This document shows, one piece after another, positions 1 to 8,009 of a stretch of DNA of 52,734 nucleotides (positions are counted from its first letter, which is position 1; each line of letters opens with the position of its first letter). The DNA is from Herminiimonas sp. GTDB taxonomy: Bacteria > Pseudomonadota > Gammaproteobacteria > Burkholderiales > Burkholderiaceae_D. The position numbers and the translations under genes are program-made. The notes under the pieces are model-generated. The model did no database searches. It was given only the letters and a program-made list of their open reading frames with translations, and had not been told where the DNA came from. The stretch lies in NCBI GenBank assembly GCA_027310305.1, contig DAIDBD010000112.1, positions 1 to 52,734 on the forward strand. The letters are read 5' to 3'.

Positions 1-863
1 TGCATCCGGGCGCGTTCGCCCTCCGGACGCTGAAAGGCTTTCGCGCCAATCAGGGGCTGCTGCTGGCGGGCGCGGTCGCCTACTATGCGCTGCTGTCGAT
101 CGTGCCGCTCCTGATCCTGATCGTGATCGCGCTGTCGCACGTGATCGATCAGGCTGAATTGCTGGCCACCCTGGGCCGTTATCTGGAATGGCTGGTGCCG
201 GGGCAATCCGGCTCGATCGTGACCGAACTGGCGAATTTTCTCGCGCATCGCGACGTGATCGGCTGGGTCCTGCTGGCGACGATGATATTTTTCAGCTCGC
301 TGGCCTTCACGGTGCTGGAGAATGCGATGTCGGTGATTTTCCTGCATCGCGTCGCGATCCGGCGGCGGCATTTTCTGGTATCGGCGCTGCTGCCTTACTG
401 CTACATCCTGTTTCTCGGCCTCGGCCTGCTGCTGGTGACGCTGGTCTCCGGCAGCCTGCAGGCGATGGGCGAGGAAAGCGTCGATTTCCTCGGCAACAGC
501 TGGTCGCTGACCGGCATTTCCGGCGTGCTGCTTTACCTGCTCGGCCTCGGCGGAGAAATTTTCGTCCTGACGGCGGTCTACCTGGTCATGCCGGTCGGCC
601 GGCTGTCGCTGCGGCATGCGCTGATCGGCGGCATCACGGCGGCGCTGCTATGGGAAATCATGCGCCATGTACTGATCTGGTATTTCGCGACGCTGTCGCA
701 AGTCAGCGTTGTCTACGGTTCGCTGACGACCGCGATCGTGGTCTTGCTGAGCCTGGAAATCGCGGCGACGGTGCTGCTGCTGGGCGCGCAGGTGATTTCG
801 GAATACGAGCGCATCGGCAAAGATAAACCGGATGTACCGCCCACGCCGTTGCGCACCGGCTAG
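1..863 (+). CDS. YihY/BrkB family inner-membrane protein (5' end outside window)
   Basis: The frame is open from base 3, so the start lies upstream of the window; about 286 codons are visible. The visible start reads HPGAFALRTLKGFRANQGLL followed by AYYALLSIVPLLILI, the pattern that opens the YihY/virulence factor BrkB (formerly 'RNase BN') family. About five or six hydrophobic segments follow, and the last runs through the VVYGSLTTAIVVLLSLE region typical of the family's last helices. These are polytopic inner-membrane proteins of uncertain function; the old RNase BN link is not accepted. The stop codon overlaps that of the convergent gene on the other strand by two bases, so there is no terminator space between them. 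Confidence 0.88.
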   Translation, partial: HPGAFALRTLKGFRANQGLLLAGAVAYYALLSIVPLLILIVIALSHVIDQAELLATLGRYLEWLVPGQSGSIVTELANFLAHRDVIGWVLLATMIFFSSLAFTVLENAMSVIFLHRVAIRRRHFLVSALLPYCYILFLGLGLLLVTLVSGSLQAMGEESVDFLGNSWSLTGISGVLLYLLGLGGEIFVLTAVYLVMPVGRLSLRHALIGGITAALLWEIMRHVLIWYFATLSQVSVVYGSLTTAIVVLLSLEIAATVLLLGAQVISEYERIGKDKPDVPPTPLRTG

Positions 864-2059
864 CGCCGCGGATCGGGCAGCAACCGGATCAGCTGGCCGC
901 GCCGCTCGTCGGTCAACACATACAGCAAGCCGTCCGGTCCTTCACGCACATCGCGGATGCGCCGGCCGGGATTTTCCAGCAGCTTTTCTTCGCGCACGAC
1001 CTTGCCGTCTTTCAGTTCCAGCCGGTCGAGATACTGGAACTTGAGCGAACCGATAAACAAACTTCCCTGCCAGGATTTGCCATACCGGCCGCTGCGCAGG
1101 AAGGTCATGCCCGATGGCGCAATCGACGGCGTCCAGTAATGCAGCGGCTGCTCCATGCCCGGCTTCGCGGTCAAGCCTTCGCCGATCTTGCCGCCGCCGT
1201 AGTTCTCGCCATGGGTGATGACCGGCCAGCCGTAATTCCTGCCCGCTTCCGGCCGGTTGATTTCATCGCCGCCCTGCGCGCCGTGCTCATGCATCCATAA
1301 CCGCCCGTCCGGTCCGAGCGTCGCGCCTTGCGAATTGCGGTGTCCGTAACTCCATATTTCCGGCAACGCGTTGCGGCCGGCTGCGCTTTTCCCGACAAAC
1401 GGATTGTCCGGCGGCACCGAACCGTCCTTGCGCAAGCGCACCACTTTGCCGTGGTGCGTATCGAGCGTTTGCGCATCTTCCTTGCGGCTGAAGCGGTCGC
1501 CCAGCGTCAGAAACAGCGTGCCGTCGGTGTTCTCGACAATGCGGCAGCCGAAGTGCGCATTGCTGCTGAATTTCGGATACTGGCTGAACAGCACTTTCAC
1601 TTGTTCCAGCCGTTTGCCGTCGTCGGACAAACGGGCCGACGCCAGCGCGGTGGAGCTGCCGGAATCCGATGTCTTGCCGGCGCCCGCCGGTTCGGCGTAG
1701 CAGAAATAAATTGTCCGGTTGCGCGCAAATTCCTTGTCGGCGACGACATCGAGCAGCCCGCCCTGCCCGACGGCGTCCACTCTAGGCACGCCCTCGATCG
1801 GCAGTCCCAGTTCGCCGCCGGGCTGCACTAGCCGCATCCTGCCGGGACGTTCGGTCACTAGCATGCGGCCGCCATCGACAAAAGCCACCGCCCACGGATG
1901 ATCCAGATCCTTGACCAATACTTCCGCACGGATCTTGGCGCCGGTTTGGGCGCCGGCCGGAGAAGTGGCGGCAACAGCCGCGAGCAATCCGGCAAAAATA
2001 TGCGGCGATGAAGATGTGCGCTGCTTCAATAACCGGCAAACAGACTGAACGGGCGACAT
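860..2059 (-). CDS. exported PQQ-dependent aldose sugar dehydrogenase (YliI/Asd type)
   Basis: A 399-aa protein with the six-bladed propeller fold of soluble glucose/sorbosone dehydrogenases. Characteristic blocks in order are HPWAVAF, TERPGRMRLV, GQGGLLDVV, LTLGDRF, YGHRNSQG, then EHGAQGGDEINRPEAGRNYG and a C-terminal RIRDVREGPDGLLYVLTDE. The family oxidises aldose sugars in the periplasm using PQQ and passes electrons to the respiratory chain. An N-terminal Sec-type signal ends near SPAGA-Q. The ATG at 2059 is preceded by AGGGG at good distance; an in-frame TTG 10 codons upstream lacks this and was rejected. No PQQ biosynthesis genes are in the window. The substrate is unknown. Confidence 0.88.
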   Translation of the reverse strand: MSPVQSVCRLLKQRTSSSPHIFAGLLAAVAATSPAGAQTGAKIRAEVLVKDLDHPWAVAFVDGGRMLVTERPGRMRLVQPGGELGLPIEGVPRVDAVGQGGLLDVVADKEFARNRTIYFCYAEPAGAGKTSDSGSSTALASARLSDDGKRLEQVKVLFSQYPKFSSNAHFGCRIVENTDGTLFLTLGDRFSRKEDAQTLDTHHGKVVRLRKDGSVPPDNPFVGKSAAGRNALPEIWSYGHRNSQGATLGPDGRLWMHEHGAQGGDEINRPEAGRNYGWPVITHGENYGGGKIGEGLTAKPGMEQPLHYWTPSIAPSGMTFLRSGRYGKSWQGSLFIGSLKFQYLDRLELKDGKVVREEKLLENPGRRIRDVREGPDGLLYVLTDERRGQLIRLLPDPRR

Positions 2060-2130
2060 CGATCCCCTTTTATGGAAACCGTCCGGCAAAATCGGGAAAC
2101 CATAAAACCCGCACGCGCGCGCTGATATGA

Positions 2131-2155
2131 GGCACGGCGAAAGATTTGCCGTGCC
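2131..2155. other. hairpin downstream of the small HTH gene
   Basis: GGCACGGC (2131-2138) and GCCGTGCC (2148-2155) are perfect inverted arms, extendable by AAA/TTT with one bulged base. It lies between the 3' end of the minus-strand HTH gene and the start of the sugar dehydrogenase gene. There is no clear U-run on either side, so it is at best a weak or factor-assisted terminator, or an mRNA 3'-end stabiliser. Confidence 0.35.
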
Positions 2156-2201
2156 GCGTGCAATCCGCTTGCTGTTGTTTTAGTGCGCCCGCCGCACCGT
2201 C

Positions 2202-2513
2202 CTACTTTGCGGCTTGCGTTTCTTCGGCCGACTTCGGCTTGCCCTGCACATCGCTGATACGGTATTTCGTTCTGCGGTCGCCCATCAGATCGCGCAATTC
2301 GCGCACGCTCATCGTGCTCACTTCATGCATCCGGATCAGCATCGACGCGCCGACCGGCAAACGCCGGTGGCGGATCTTGCTGATGACCGGCGGTGCAACT
2401 TCAAGCGCGCGACATAAAGCCGCGTCGTTTTTAAGCTGCAGCTTTTTAATCAGGCTGTCCAGCAAATGGTTCGGATTGTACGATTCCTGGGTAACAAGAT
2501 TTTGGTTCGTCAT
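2202..2513 (-). CDS. small helix-turn-helix protein, hypothetical
   Basis: A 103-aa protein. Residues ~18-65 (LLDSLIKKLQLKNDAALCRA then LEVAPPVISKIRHRRLPVGA) look like a Cro/XRE-type HTH: a helix, the turn VAPPVIS, and a basic recognition helix. The C-terminal tail (YRISDVQGKPKSAEETQAAK) is charged and probably disordered. ATG at 2513 was chosen; a TTG six codons upstream is also in frame. Proteins of this shape are frequent in Burkholderiales without known function; it could be a nucleoid-associated or prophage-type regulator. Its promoter region contains the MITE-like repeat at 2553-2640, so that element may supply or disturb its expression signals. Confidence 0.72.
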   Translation of the reverse strand: MTNQNLVTQESYNPNHLLDSLIKKLQLKNDAALCRALEVAPPVISKIRHRRLPVGASMLIRMHEVSTMSVRELRDLMGDRRTKYRISDVQGKPKSAEETQAAK

Positions 2514-2552
2514 TGGTCTGCTCGCTTTCAAAAATTGGTTCGGAACTATCTA

Positions 2553-2640
2553 GAACTCATTTCGCAAATAGCCGGTCTGCGAAAGGAAGTCGTTCGGCGC
2601 ATCGCGTGCCGCGTGATGCGCCTATTTGCGAAATGAGTTC
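2553..2640. mobile_element. MITE-like palindromic element with TA flanks
   Basis: The element is bounded by perfect 19-bp inverted repeats: GAACTCATTTCGCAAATAG at 2553-2571 and its exact reverse complement at 2622-2640. A TA dinucleotide sits immediately outside each end (2551-2552, 2641-2642), as expected for a TA target duplication. A second short palindrome (GCGCATC...GATGCGC, 2597-2621) lies inside next to the right arm. It has no coding capacity. The structure fits a non-autonomous miniature transposable element mobilised by a TA-targeting IS (for example IS630-like); this family assignment is inference. It lies 40 bp upstream of the HTH gene start. The flanking 2641-2927 stretch is AT-rich and has no gene I can recognise. 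Confidence 0.62.
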
Positions 2641-2927
2641 TATTGTTCTGAAAGAGGGACATGGCTCTTTGCTCATAATTTCCAATTACTTGGAAGGAAT
2701 TTGATCTAAAACAATGATTATTTAAAATTTCCGAAAAGGACAAGTTCTGGCTGGGAAAAGCGCAACGCAAAGTATCCCCCGAAACTGCAGATAAAGATGA
2801 ATTCCGGTAATTCAATTGCAATCAATCCATAGACAGACGGAATCTTGAGAATACGCAACTGCTTTCACGATCGGAGTGCTATTAATGATGCATGACATGT
2901 AAACAATAGTGGCAAGGGGGGAACGCA

Positions 2928-3035
2928 ATGACGTCGATCATCATTACGATTTTAATAATCGGTGTGGGCATCATCATCTCGAGCGTGCTGCTGATTGTCG
3001 TGGATCTGCTGGCGGATTTCGATCGGCTGACCTAG
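2928..3035 (+). CDS. 35-aa single-pass membrane protein
   Basis: A short ORF, MTSIIITILIIGVGI... ending ...LADFDRLT. It starts with ATG directly after GGGGGGAACGCA, a near-ideal ribosome binding site. About 22 consecutive residues (III..LLIVVDLL) are hydrophobic, giving one clear membrane helix, followed by a short acidic-basic tail. No known family is recognised. The strong Shine-Dalgarno and clean start/stop argue for real translation. It precedes the exported protein at 3107 by 71 bp and could be co-transcribed with it. Small hydrophobic proteins of this type often regulate membrane partners; no partner is evident here. Confidence 0.6.
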   Translation: MTSIIITILIIGVGIIISSVLLIVVDLLADFDRLT

Positions 3036-3106
3036 CGTTCATGTCAGCGATACCTGCACTTGGCTGGCCGATGACGAATCCGCCCGGCGGCGAAACAGGC
3101 AAGGCC

Positions 3107-3649
3107 ATGCGGCGGCTGGCGGGTTTCCTGTTGGCCGCAATTTGTTCCCCTTTGCAGGCGGCCGAAAGCGGCAGCGACTTCAGCGGCGCATGGGTTGCCA
3201 CCATATGTCCCGCTGGTACGCAGCGGAACTCGGGAAGGTGCTCGAATTTTGTTCTCGAGCTGCATCAGAAACAGGACAGGCTGTGCGGCGCGCATATATT
3301 CGCCACGGCCGGCGCCGGACAACTCGATGAAGGCGGCGCCCCATCGCTCATCGGTACGGTTGCCGCCGATGGCATTGCCACGGTCACGGTCGAAAGCAGC
3401 CGCGCCGCGCCGCCGATCAAAATGCGGGTTGAATTGAAAATGGCCAGAGGCTTGCTGCAATGGAAGCGCCTTGACGATCCGGAAGGCGATTATCTGTTGC
3501 CGCTTGCAACGCAACTGACCAAATCCAGGCATGACACCTTGTTCAGTCCGCTATTCGGGCAAAGACTGAAAGCCGTCTGTTCGGCAATGTCGAATGCCGC
3601 AATCGACAATAGCGCACCGCAACCCATGCCTCCCGCGCCCTTGCGCTGA
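3107..3649 (+). CDS. exported hypothetical protein
   Basis: A 180-aa protein beginning MRRLAGFLLAAICSPLQAAE, a typical Sec signal peptide with likely cleavage after LQA. The mature part has several cysteines (CPAGTQ, GRCSNF, RLCGAH) that could form disulfides in the periplasm. A central segment (GAPSLIGTVAADGIATVTVE) looks like beta strands. No known domain is recognised. An in-frame ATG at 3071 would add 12 residues in front of the signal; 3107 was chosen because it puts the basic n-region at the terminus. The C-terminus is proline-rich (PQPMPPAPLR). Probably transcribed with the small membrane ORF upstream. Confidence 0.62.
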   Translation: MRRLAGFLLAAICSPLQAAESGSDFSGAWVATICPAGTQRNSGRCSNFVLELHQKQDRLCGAHIFATAGAGQLDEGGAPSLIGTVAADGIATVTVESSRAAPPIKMRVELKMARGLLQWKRLDDPEGDYLLPLATQLTKSRHDTLFSPLFGQRLKAVCSAMSNAAIDNSAPQPMPPAPLR

Positions 3650-3679
3650 TGCCGCCAATCTTTCGCATTGATACACCTG

Positions 3680-5140
3680 TCATTGCGCAAGCGGGTACAA
3701 CTGATAGATCGCGCCGGCCGAATCGTCCGAAATCAGGATGTTGCCTTTCGCGTCGGCAATCGCATCCACCGGACGCCCCCATTCCTCCCGGGTATCGGGA
3801 TTGGTGACAAACCCGCTGACCAAATCCATTTCGGCACCGGCGTTGCCGGCGTCGTCAAACGGGAAATAAACCACCTTGTAGCCGGAATCCAGGCGGCTGC
3901 AATTCCAGCATCCATGCAGTGCAACGACCGCGCCCTTGCGATAGGCCACCGGCACCTTGCTGTTCTGCAAAAAACTCATGCCGAGCGGGGCGGAATGCGC
4001 ACGAATGCCTTTGGATGGACGGTCAACGCTGGCGCAATCGAGATTCGATCCATCGCGGTTCCATTCGTAATCGCGCTCCATGCCGATGTCCGTCATCCGG
4101 TCGTTGGGCAGCGGCTGACAGAACGGCCAGCCGTAATTGCCGCCGTCGCGAACATGCGTAAAAAGTTCGGCCGGATTTTCATCGACGAATGCGCGTATTA
4201 TCTTGCCGTAATCGCTTGCGCCGTCACCGTCGAAATCCTTGTCGAAAGGATACCGAATCTCGTCGCGGCTGTTGACGGCGACCCACAGGTTATTGGTGCC
4301 GGGAATGAAGTCGAGCCCTTCTGCGTTGCGTATGCCGCGGGCGAACAGGCGCTGGCCGGTACCGTCGGCGTTGTATTCGTAGATTGCGCCGCGCACCGGC
4401 GTGCTGGTCGCGTCTTCGGAACAGGCATTGCAGGATGATGCAATCGAAATGTACAGCTTGTGGTCCGGCGACAGCGCGATATTCTTCAACTGGTGGCTAT
4501 AGAATCCCTTGAGTTCCGGCGTCGAATCGTTGGGCAGATTGCCGACCACGACTTCCCGTGCGGCAGTCTGCGTGTCGCCCGGGTTATACACGGACCGCGT
4601 CACCTGATTCGATTCGGAAACATAAAGATAGGTGACGTTGCCGATCACATGAAACACCATGTCATGCGGCTTTTGCAGGCCGCTGGCGAAATCGAATTTT
4701 TGCGGCGTGTTATCGGCACTGCCGGCGGTATCGCGCAGCAGAAATATTTCCCCCGAATCCGGACGGGAAACCAGCACATCGCCATTCGGCGCAAGCGCCA
4801 TGAAGCGGGCGCCGGCGATGCGCGCCCACAACCGGATACCGAATCCGGGCGGTATCTTCAATGTCTTTACGGCATCGAACGGTTTCTGGGCAAGCGCGGC
4901 AGGCACTTCCAGATTTCTGGTGACAGTCGCCGCCGCCGCAACTGGCGTAACGGCGGGAGATGATGCCGGGGCGGCGGCAGGCAAAGCCGGCTTGCCGCTT
5001 GCGCCGGCACTGCCAGTGCCGCCATCGCTGCCGCCGCTGCAGCCGGCCAAGACAACCAATGCAATTGCTGCAATCCACCGAAAACGCCTGTTCGCGGCAA
5101 TGCCGCTGCGCTCTGAAAATTTTCCTGTTTGCAATGTCAT
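3680..5140 (-). CDS. lipoprotein of the sorbosone/glucose dehydrogenase fold
   Basis: A 486-aa protein. The N-terminus carries a lipobox (LVVLAGC at about residue 32), so it should be lipid-anchored. A Gly/Ser/Ala-rich linker follows, then a propeller domain starting at the conserved IPPGFGIRLWARI...ARFMALAPNGDVLVSRPDSG block. Later blocks are HDMVFH, NIALSPDHKLYISIASSCNA, ARGIRNAEGLDF, RDGGNYGWPFCQ and GRPVDAIADAKGNILISDD. This is the L-sorbosone dehydrogenase / PQQ-dependent sugar dehydrogenase superfamily, and the second member within 3 kb. Extra cysteines (CNACSED, CWNCSRL) suggest disulfides. The ATG at 5140 was preferred over an in-frame GTG 14 codons upstream. Catalytic competence cannot be judged by eye. 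Confidence 0.82.
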   Translation of the reverse strand: MTLQTGKFSERSGIAANRRFRWIAAIALVVLAGCSGGSDGGTGSAGASGKPALPAAAPASSPAVTPVAAAATVTRNLEVPAALAQKPFDAVKTLKIPPGFGIRLWARIAGARFMALAPNGDVLVSRPDSGEIFLLRDTAGSADNTPQKFDFASGLQKPHDMVFHVIGNVTYLYVSESNQVTRSVYNPGDTQTAAREVVVGNLPNDSTPELKGFYSHQLKNIALSPDHKLYISIASSCNACSEDATSTPVRGAIYEYNADGTGQRLFARGIRNAEGLDFIPGTNNLWVAVNSRDEIRYPFDKDFDGDGASDYGKIIRAFVDENPAELFTHVRDGGNYGWPFCQPLPNDRMTDIGMERDYEWNRDGSNLDCASVDRPSKGIRAHSAPLGMSFLQNSKVPVAYRKGAVVALHGCWNCSRLDSGYKVVYFPFDDAGNAGAEMDLVSGFVTNPDTREEWGRPVDAIADAKGNILISDDSAGAIYQLYPLAQ

Positions 5141-5428
5141 TATCAATATCCATGGTTGAAAGTCTTGTATAAATGACTGCACGATCCGGAATTGGTGCCC
5201 TATTCTTTCCCGTTTTGCGCAAGTCCCGCATGAATTTCACAGCATTCGCTTATGACAGACAGCATCACAACGGGATGAAGTGGACGAGTGCATCGGAATA
5301 TTCTGTTTTTGCGAAGTAACTGTTCCATTATCTTCGCTTTTTCAAATAGCAGAAACGTTCTATCATCAGCTTTCAATAAACGGCGGGTGTGGCCGTCTCT
5401 CACACCGGATTACATTTCAGGAGTCAGC

Positions 5429-6331
5429 ATGAAAAAGATATTGATGGCCATGATGGTGGCAGTCGTTGCGGTAACGGTAGGCATCTCGACTGCCGAAGCC
5501 AAGCGGCTGGGCGGCGGCGGTTCGTTCGGCAAGCAGTCGCAAGGCATGAGCCGGCAAGCGCCGGCGCAATCGTCGCAGGCAGCCAATGCGGCAAGACCGG
5601 GAACGGCCCAAGGCGTTCCGCCCAAGCCGGCCAGCCCGTGGAAAGGCATGCTCGGCGGCGCACTGCTCGGCCTGGGTTTGGGCGCGTTGCTGTCGAGCCT
5701 CGGTCTGGGCGGCGCGATGGCCAGCATGATCAGCACGATCCTGATGGTGGCGTTGCTCGCCATGGCGGCGATGTTCATTTACCGGATGTGGCGCCGCAAG
5801 TCCGACGGCAATAGCCCAAGGCCTGCCTATGCCGGCGCATCGCCGACCGAGTTTACGCCGCAAATCGGCTCGCGATTGGAGCCGGTGCAACCGATCGCAT
5901 TGCAATCCGCGCCGCTGGCATCCGGTGCCGAAACGGTGAGCTACTCGCCGTGGGGCATACCTGCGGATTTCGATACGGCCGGTTTTTTGCGTCATGCAAA
6001 AACCTATTTCATCCGGCTGCAAGCGGCATGGGACAAGGCGGAAATCAATGATATCCGCGAATTCACGACGCCGGAAATGTTTGCCGAGTTGCGGATGCAG
6101 ATCCAGGAGCGCGGCGCATCGGCCAACAATACCGATGTGGTGTCGCTCGATGCGGAACTGCTGGGACTGGAAGCGATCGGCGACCAACATCTCGCCAGCG
6201 TGAAATTCAGCGGCATGATCAAGGAATCGGATCAGGCGCCGGCTGCGCCGTTTGCCGAAATCTGGAATCTGTCCAAGCCGATGTCGGGGCAAGGCGGCTG
6301 GGTGCTGGCAGGCATCCAGCAGATTTCGTGA
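5429..6331 (+). CDS. Tim44-like domain membrane protein
   Basis: A 300-aa protein with ATG 6 bp after CAGGAG. Residues 1-22 form a signal/anchor (MKKILMAMMVAVVAVTVGIS). A Gly/Gln/Ala-rich linker (GGGGSFGKQSQGMSRQAPAQ) follows, then a glycine-rich hydrophobic region (GMLGGALLGLGLGALLSS...ILMVALLAMAAMFIYRMW). The C-terminal half (about 165-300; FLRHAKTYFIRLQAAWDKAE, EIWNLSKP, WVLAGIQQI) matches bacterial Tim44-like proteins. In mitochondria Tim44 tethers the import motor; the bacterial members are membrane-associated and of unclear role. Standing alone, it is followed by a strong terminator at 6439. Confidence 0.85.
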   Translation: MKKILMAMMVAVVAVTVGISTAEAKRLGGGGSFGKQSQGMSRQAPAQSSQAANAARPGTAQGVPPKPASPWKGMLGGALLGLGLGALLSSLGLGGAMASMISTILMVALLAMAAMFIYRMWRRKSDGNSPRPAYAGASPTEFTPQIGSRLEPVQPIALQSAPLASGAETVSYSPWGIPADFDTAGFLRHAKTYFIRLQAAWDKAEINDIREFTTPEMFAELRMQIQERGASANNTDVVSLDAELLGLEAIGDQHLASVKFSGMIKESDQAPAAPFAEIWNLSKPMSGQGGWVLAGIQQIS

Positions 6332-6438
6332 AAAGGGACGGCACGTTTTAACCCGCCGCAAGTTTTTGCGCTTGGTTGCGCATCACGATCAATCGATGCG
6401 GATTGATCGAACCGGCGGCCGTCAAATTGATCGGCTTG

Positions 6439-6472
6439 AAACCGTCCGCAGGCGATTGCGGACGGTTTTTTT
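6439..6472 (+). terminator. rho-independent terminator after the Tim44-like gene
   Basis: AACCGTCCGCA (6440-6450 core), loop GGCGAT and TGCGGACGGTT form a perfect ~11-bp GC-rich stem running straight into a T tract (6466-6472). It sits about 110 bp after the Tim44-like stop codon and 58 bp before the next gene, on the same strand. Confidence 0.85.
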
Positions 6473-6529
6473 GTATGCGCTTGCAATATGGGGTAAATTC
6501 CACAGGCTTCCATTCATTTGAAAATCCCT

Positions 6530-7543
6530 ATGCCCGTTCAAGCCAATCTGAGTCCCTCTGTCGTTGCATCGTATTTCCTTGCGGCATTCGCGCTGTTGCT
6601 GGTACTGCTGAAAGGCTTGCTGGCCGCGTTGTTTTCCGGCTTGCTGGTGTATTCGCTGGTGCATTTGACGGCGCCGCTGCTCGGCCGGAGAATCAGCGGG
6701 CAGCGGGCAAAAATGATTGCGGTGGCATTGCTCAGCATGCTGATCGTCGTGCTGCTGTCGGCGGCCATCTGGGCGCTGATTTCCTTTTTAAAGAGCGATG
6801 CGGGCAGCGTTCATGTATTGCTGCAAAGATTGGCCGACATCATCGAGGCATCGCGCAACCAGATCCCGGAATGGCTCCGAACCCATCTGCCCGCCAGTGC
6901 CGAAGGACTCAGGGAAATGATCGCCACCTGGCTGCGCGAACACGCGGTCGAAGCCAAAACGCTCGGCCAGCAAGCCGGCCGTACGGTTATTCATTTGCTG
7001 ATCGGCATGGTGATCGGCGCAATGGCCGCGTTGTACGATACGACCACGCCAAGCAATTTCCGGCCGTTGGCCGCCGCGTTGCATGAGCGTATCGTCAACC
7101 TGAACAATGCTTTCCGCCAGATCGTCTTTGCCCAGGTCCGGATTGCGGCGATCAACGCGATATTCACGGCGGTCTTTCTGTTGATTGCATTGCCGCTGGC
7201 CGGCATCAATCTGCCGTTGTCGAAGAGCATGATCGCGATCACGTTCTTTGCAGGTCTGCTGCCGGTCATCGGCAATCTCATTTCCAACACGGTGGTCGTG
7301 ATCGTCGGCCTGTCGCATTCGCTGAACACCGCCATTGCCGCGCTGATATTTCTGGTGACGATACACAAGCTCGAATATTTCCTGAACGCGAAAATCATCG
7401 GCTTGCATATCGATGCGCGCGCATGGGAACTGCTGGCGGCGATGCTGGTAATGGAATCGGTATTCGGCATACCCGGCGTCGTTGCGGCGCCGGTACTGTA
7501 TGCCTACATCAAGAAAGAATTGTCGGATCGCGCGCTGGTTTGA
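6530..7543 (+). CDS. AI-2E family transporter (PerM/YdiK/TqsA type)
   Basis: A 337-aa polytopic membrane protein. Hydrophobic pairs at the N-terminus (FALLLVLLKGLLAALFSGLL; MIAVALLSMLIVVLLSAAIW) are followed by an amphipathic loop region (about 90-150) and a C-terminal cluster including FAGLLPVIGNLISNTVVVIV and EYFLNAKIIG, the family's best conserved block. The family name comes from TqsA (autoinducer-2 export); most members have unknown substrates, some being ion transporters. No clear Shine-Dalgarno precedes ATG 6530, and a TTG at 6518 is also in frame, so the start is uncertain by four residues. Confidence 0.87.
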   Translation: MPVQANLSPSVVASYFLAAFALLLVLLKGLLAALFSGLLVYSLVHLTAPLLGRRISGQRAKMIAVALLSMLIVVLLSAAIWALISFLKSDAGSVHVLLQRLADIIEASRNQIPEWLRTHLPASAEGLREMIATWLREHAVEAKTLGQQAGRTVIHLLIGMVIGAMAALYDTTTPSNFRPLAAALHERIVNLNNAFRQIVFAQVRIAAINAIFTAVFLLIALPLAGINLPLSKSMIAITFFAGLLPVIGNLISNTVVVIVGLSHSLNTAIAALIFLVTIHKLEYFLNAKIIGLHIDARAWELLAAMLVMESVFGIPGVVAAPVLYAYIKKELSDRALV

Positions 7544-7575
7544 CGTCCATTTGCCGTCAACCGCGCAGTTGACGG

Positions 7576-7600
7576 GCCTGCGGCCAGGCACACCGCAGGC
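7576..7600. other. hairpin between convergent genes
   Basis: GCCTGCGG (7576-7583) and CCGCAGGC (7593-7600) form a perfect 8-bp stem with a 9-nt loop, centrally placed in the 69-bp gap between two convergent stop codons. It could act as a bidirectional 3'-end structure. No strong U-run follows on either strand. Confidence 0.4.
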
Positions 7601-7612
7601 AAAGTCGGTTGT

Positions 7613-7864
7613 TTATATGTCGTGGCTGATATCAATCAGGTTTTTTACGCTGGTAATGGCATAACCTTTCGAGCTGATTTGTTCTACCGGATCTTCTATC
7701 AGGAATTCGGTGAGCTTGTCTTCATTTTCATCAAAGTCGACACTGCGCTCGGCCGCTTCCCAATCGATATTGATGGCTTCTTCCGGAATCTGGTTTCCTT
7801 CCGGCACGGCCAGATACGAATATCGGCCACCGTTTTCAGGTCGTTTGTAAATATCCAGTCTCAT
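7613..7864 (-). CDS. small acidic conserved protein (possibly DUF6139)
   Basis: An 83-aa acidic protein opening MRLDIYKRPENGGRYSYLAV PEG, with ATG preceded by AAGGACTGA. The pattern (LDIYKRP...YSYLAVPEG...W...ER.VD) is one I associate with short Oxalobacteraceae/Burkholderiales proteins, possibly the DUF6139 family; the domain name is from memory and unchecked. It has no signal peptide or membrane segment and is therefore cytoplasmic. It stands alone, convergent with the AI-2E transporter gene. Function unknown. Confidence 0.68.
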   Translation of the reverse strand: MRLDIYKRPENGGRYSYLAVPEGNQIPEEAINIDWEAAERSVDFDENEDKLTEFLIEDPVEQISSKGYAITSVKNLIDISHDI

Positions 7865-8009
7865 GATTCAGTCCTTGTTAAAAATAGGCGTCCGTTTTGG
7901 ACTGCATGCCTTTGCAAAGGTTGCGAATTAAATAAAGAAGAATTGGCCGATGGCGGTCGCGTAAAAATATTTTCGAGAAAGCAATCTAATCACAATACCG
8001 GAAACCGCT

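Noticed and set aside
860-2089. Longer start (TTG at 2089) for the sugar dehydrogenase
   Set aside because: The ATG at 2059 has AGGGG at proper distance and begins directly before the signal peptide.
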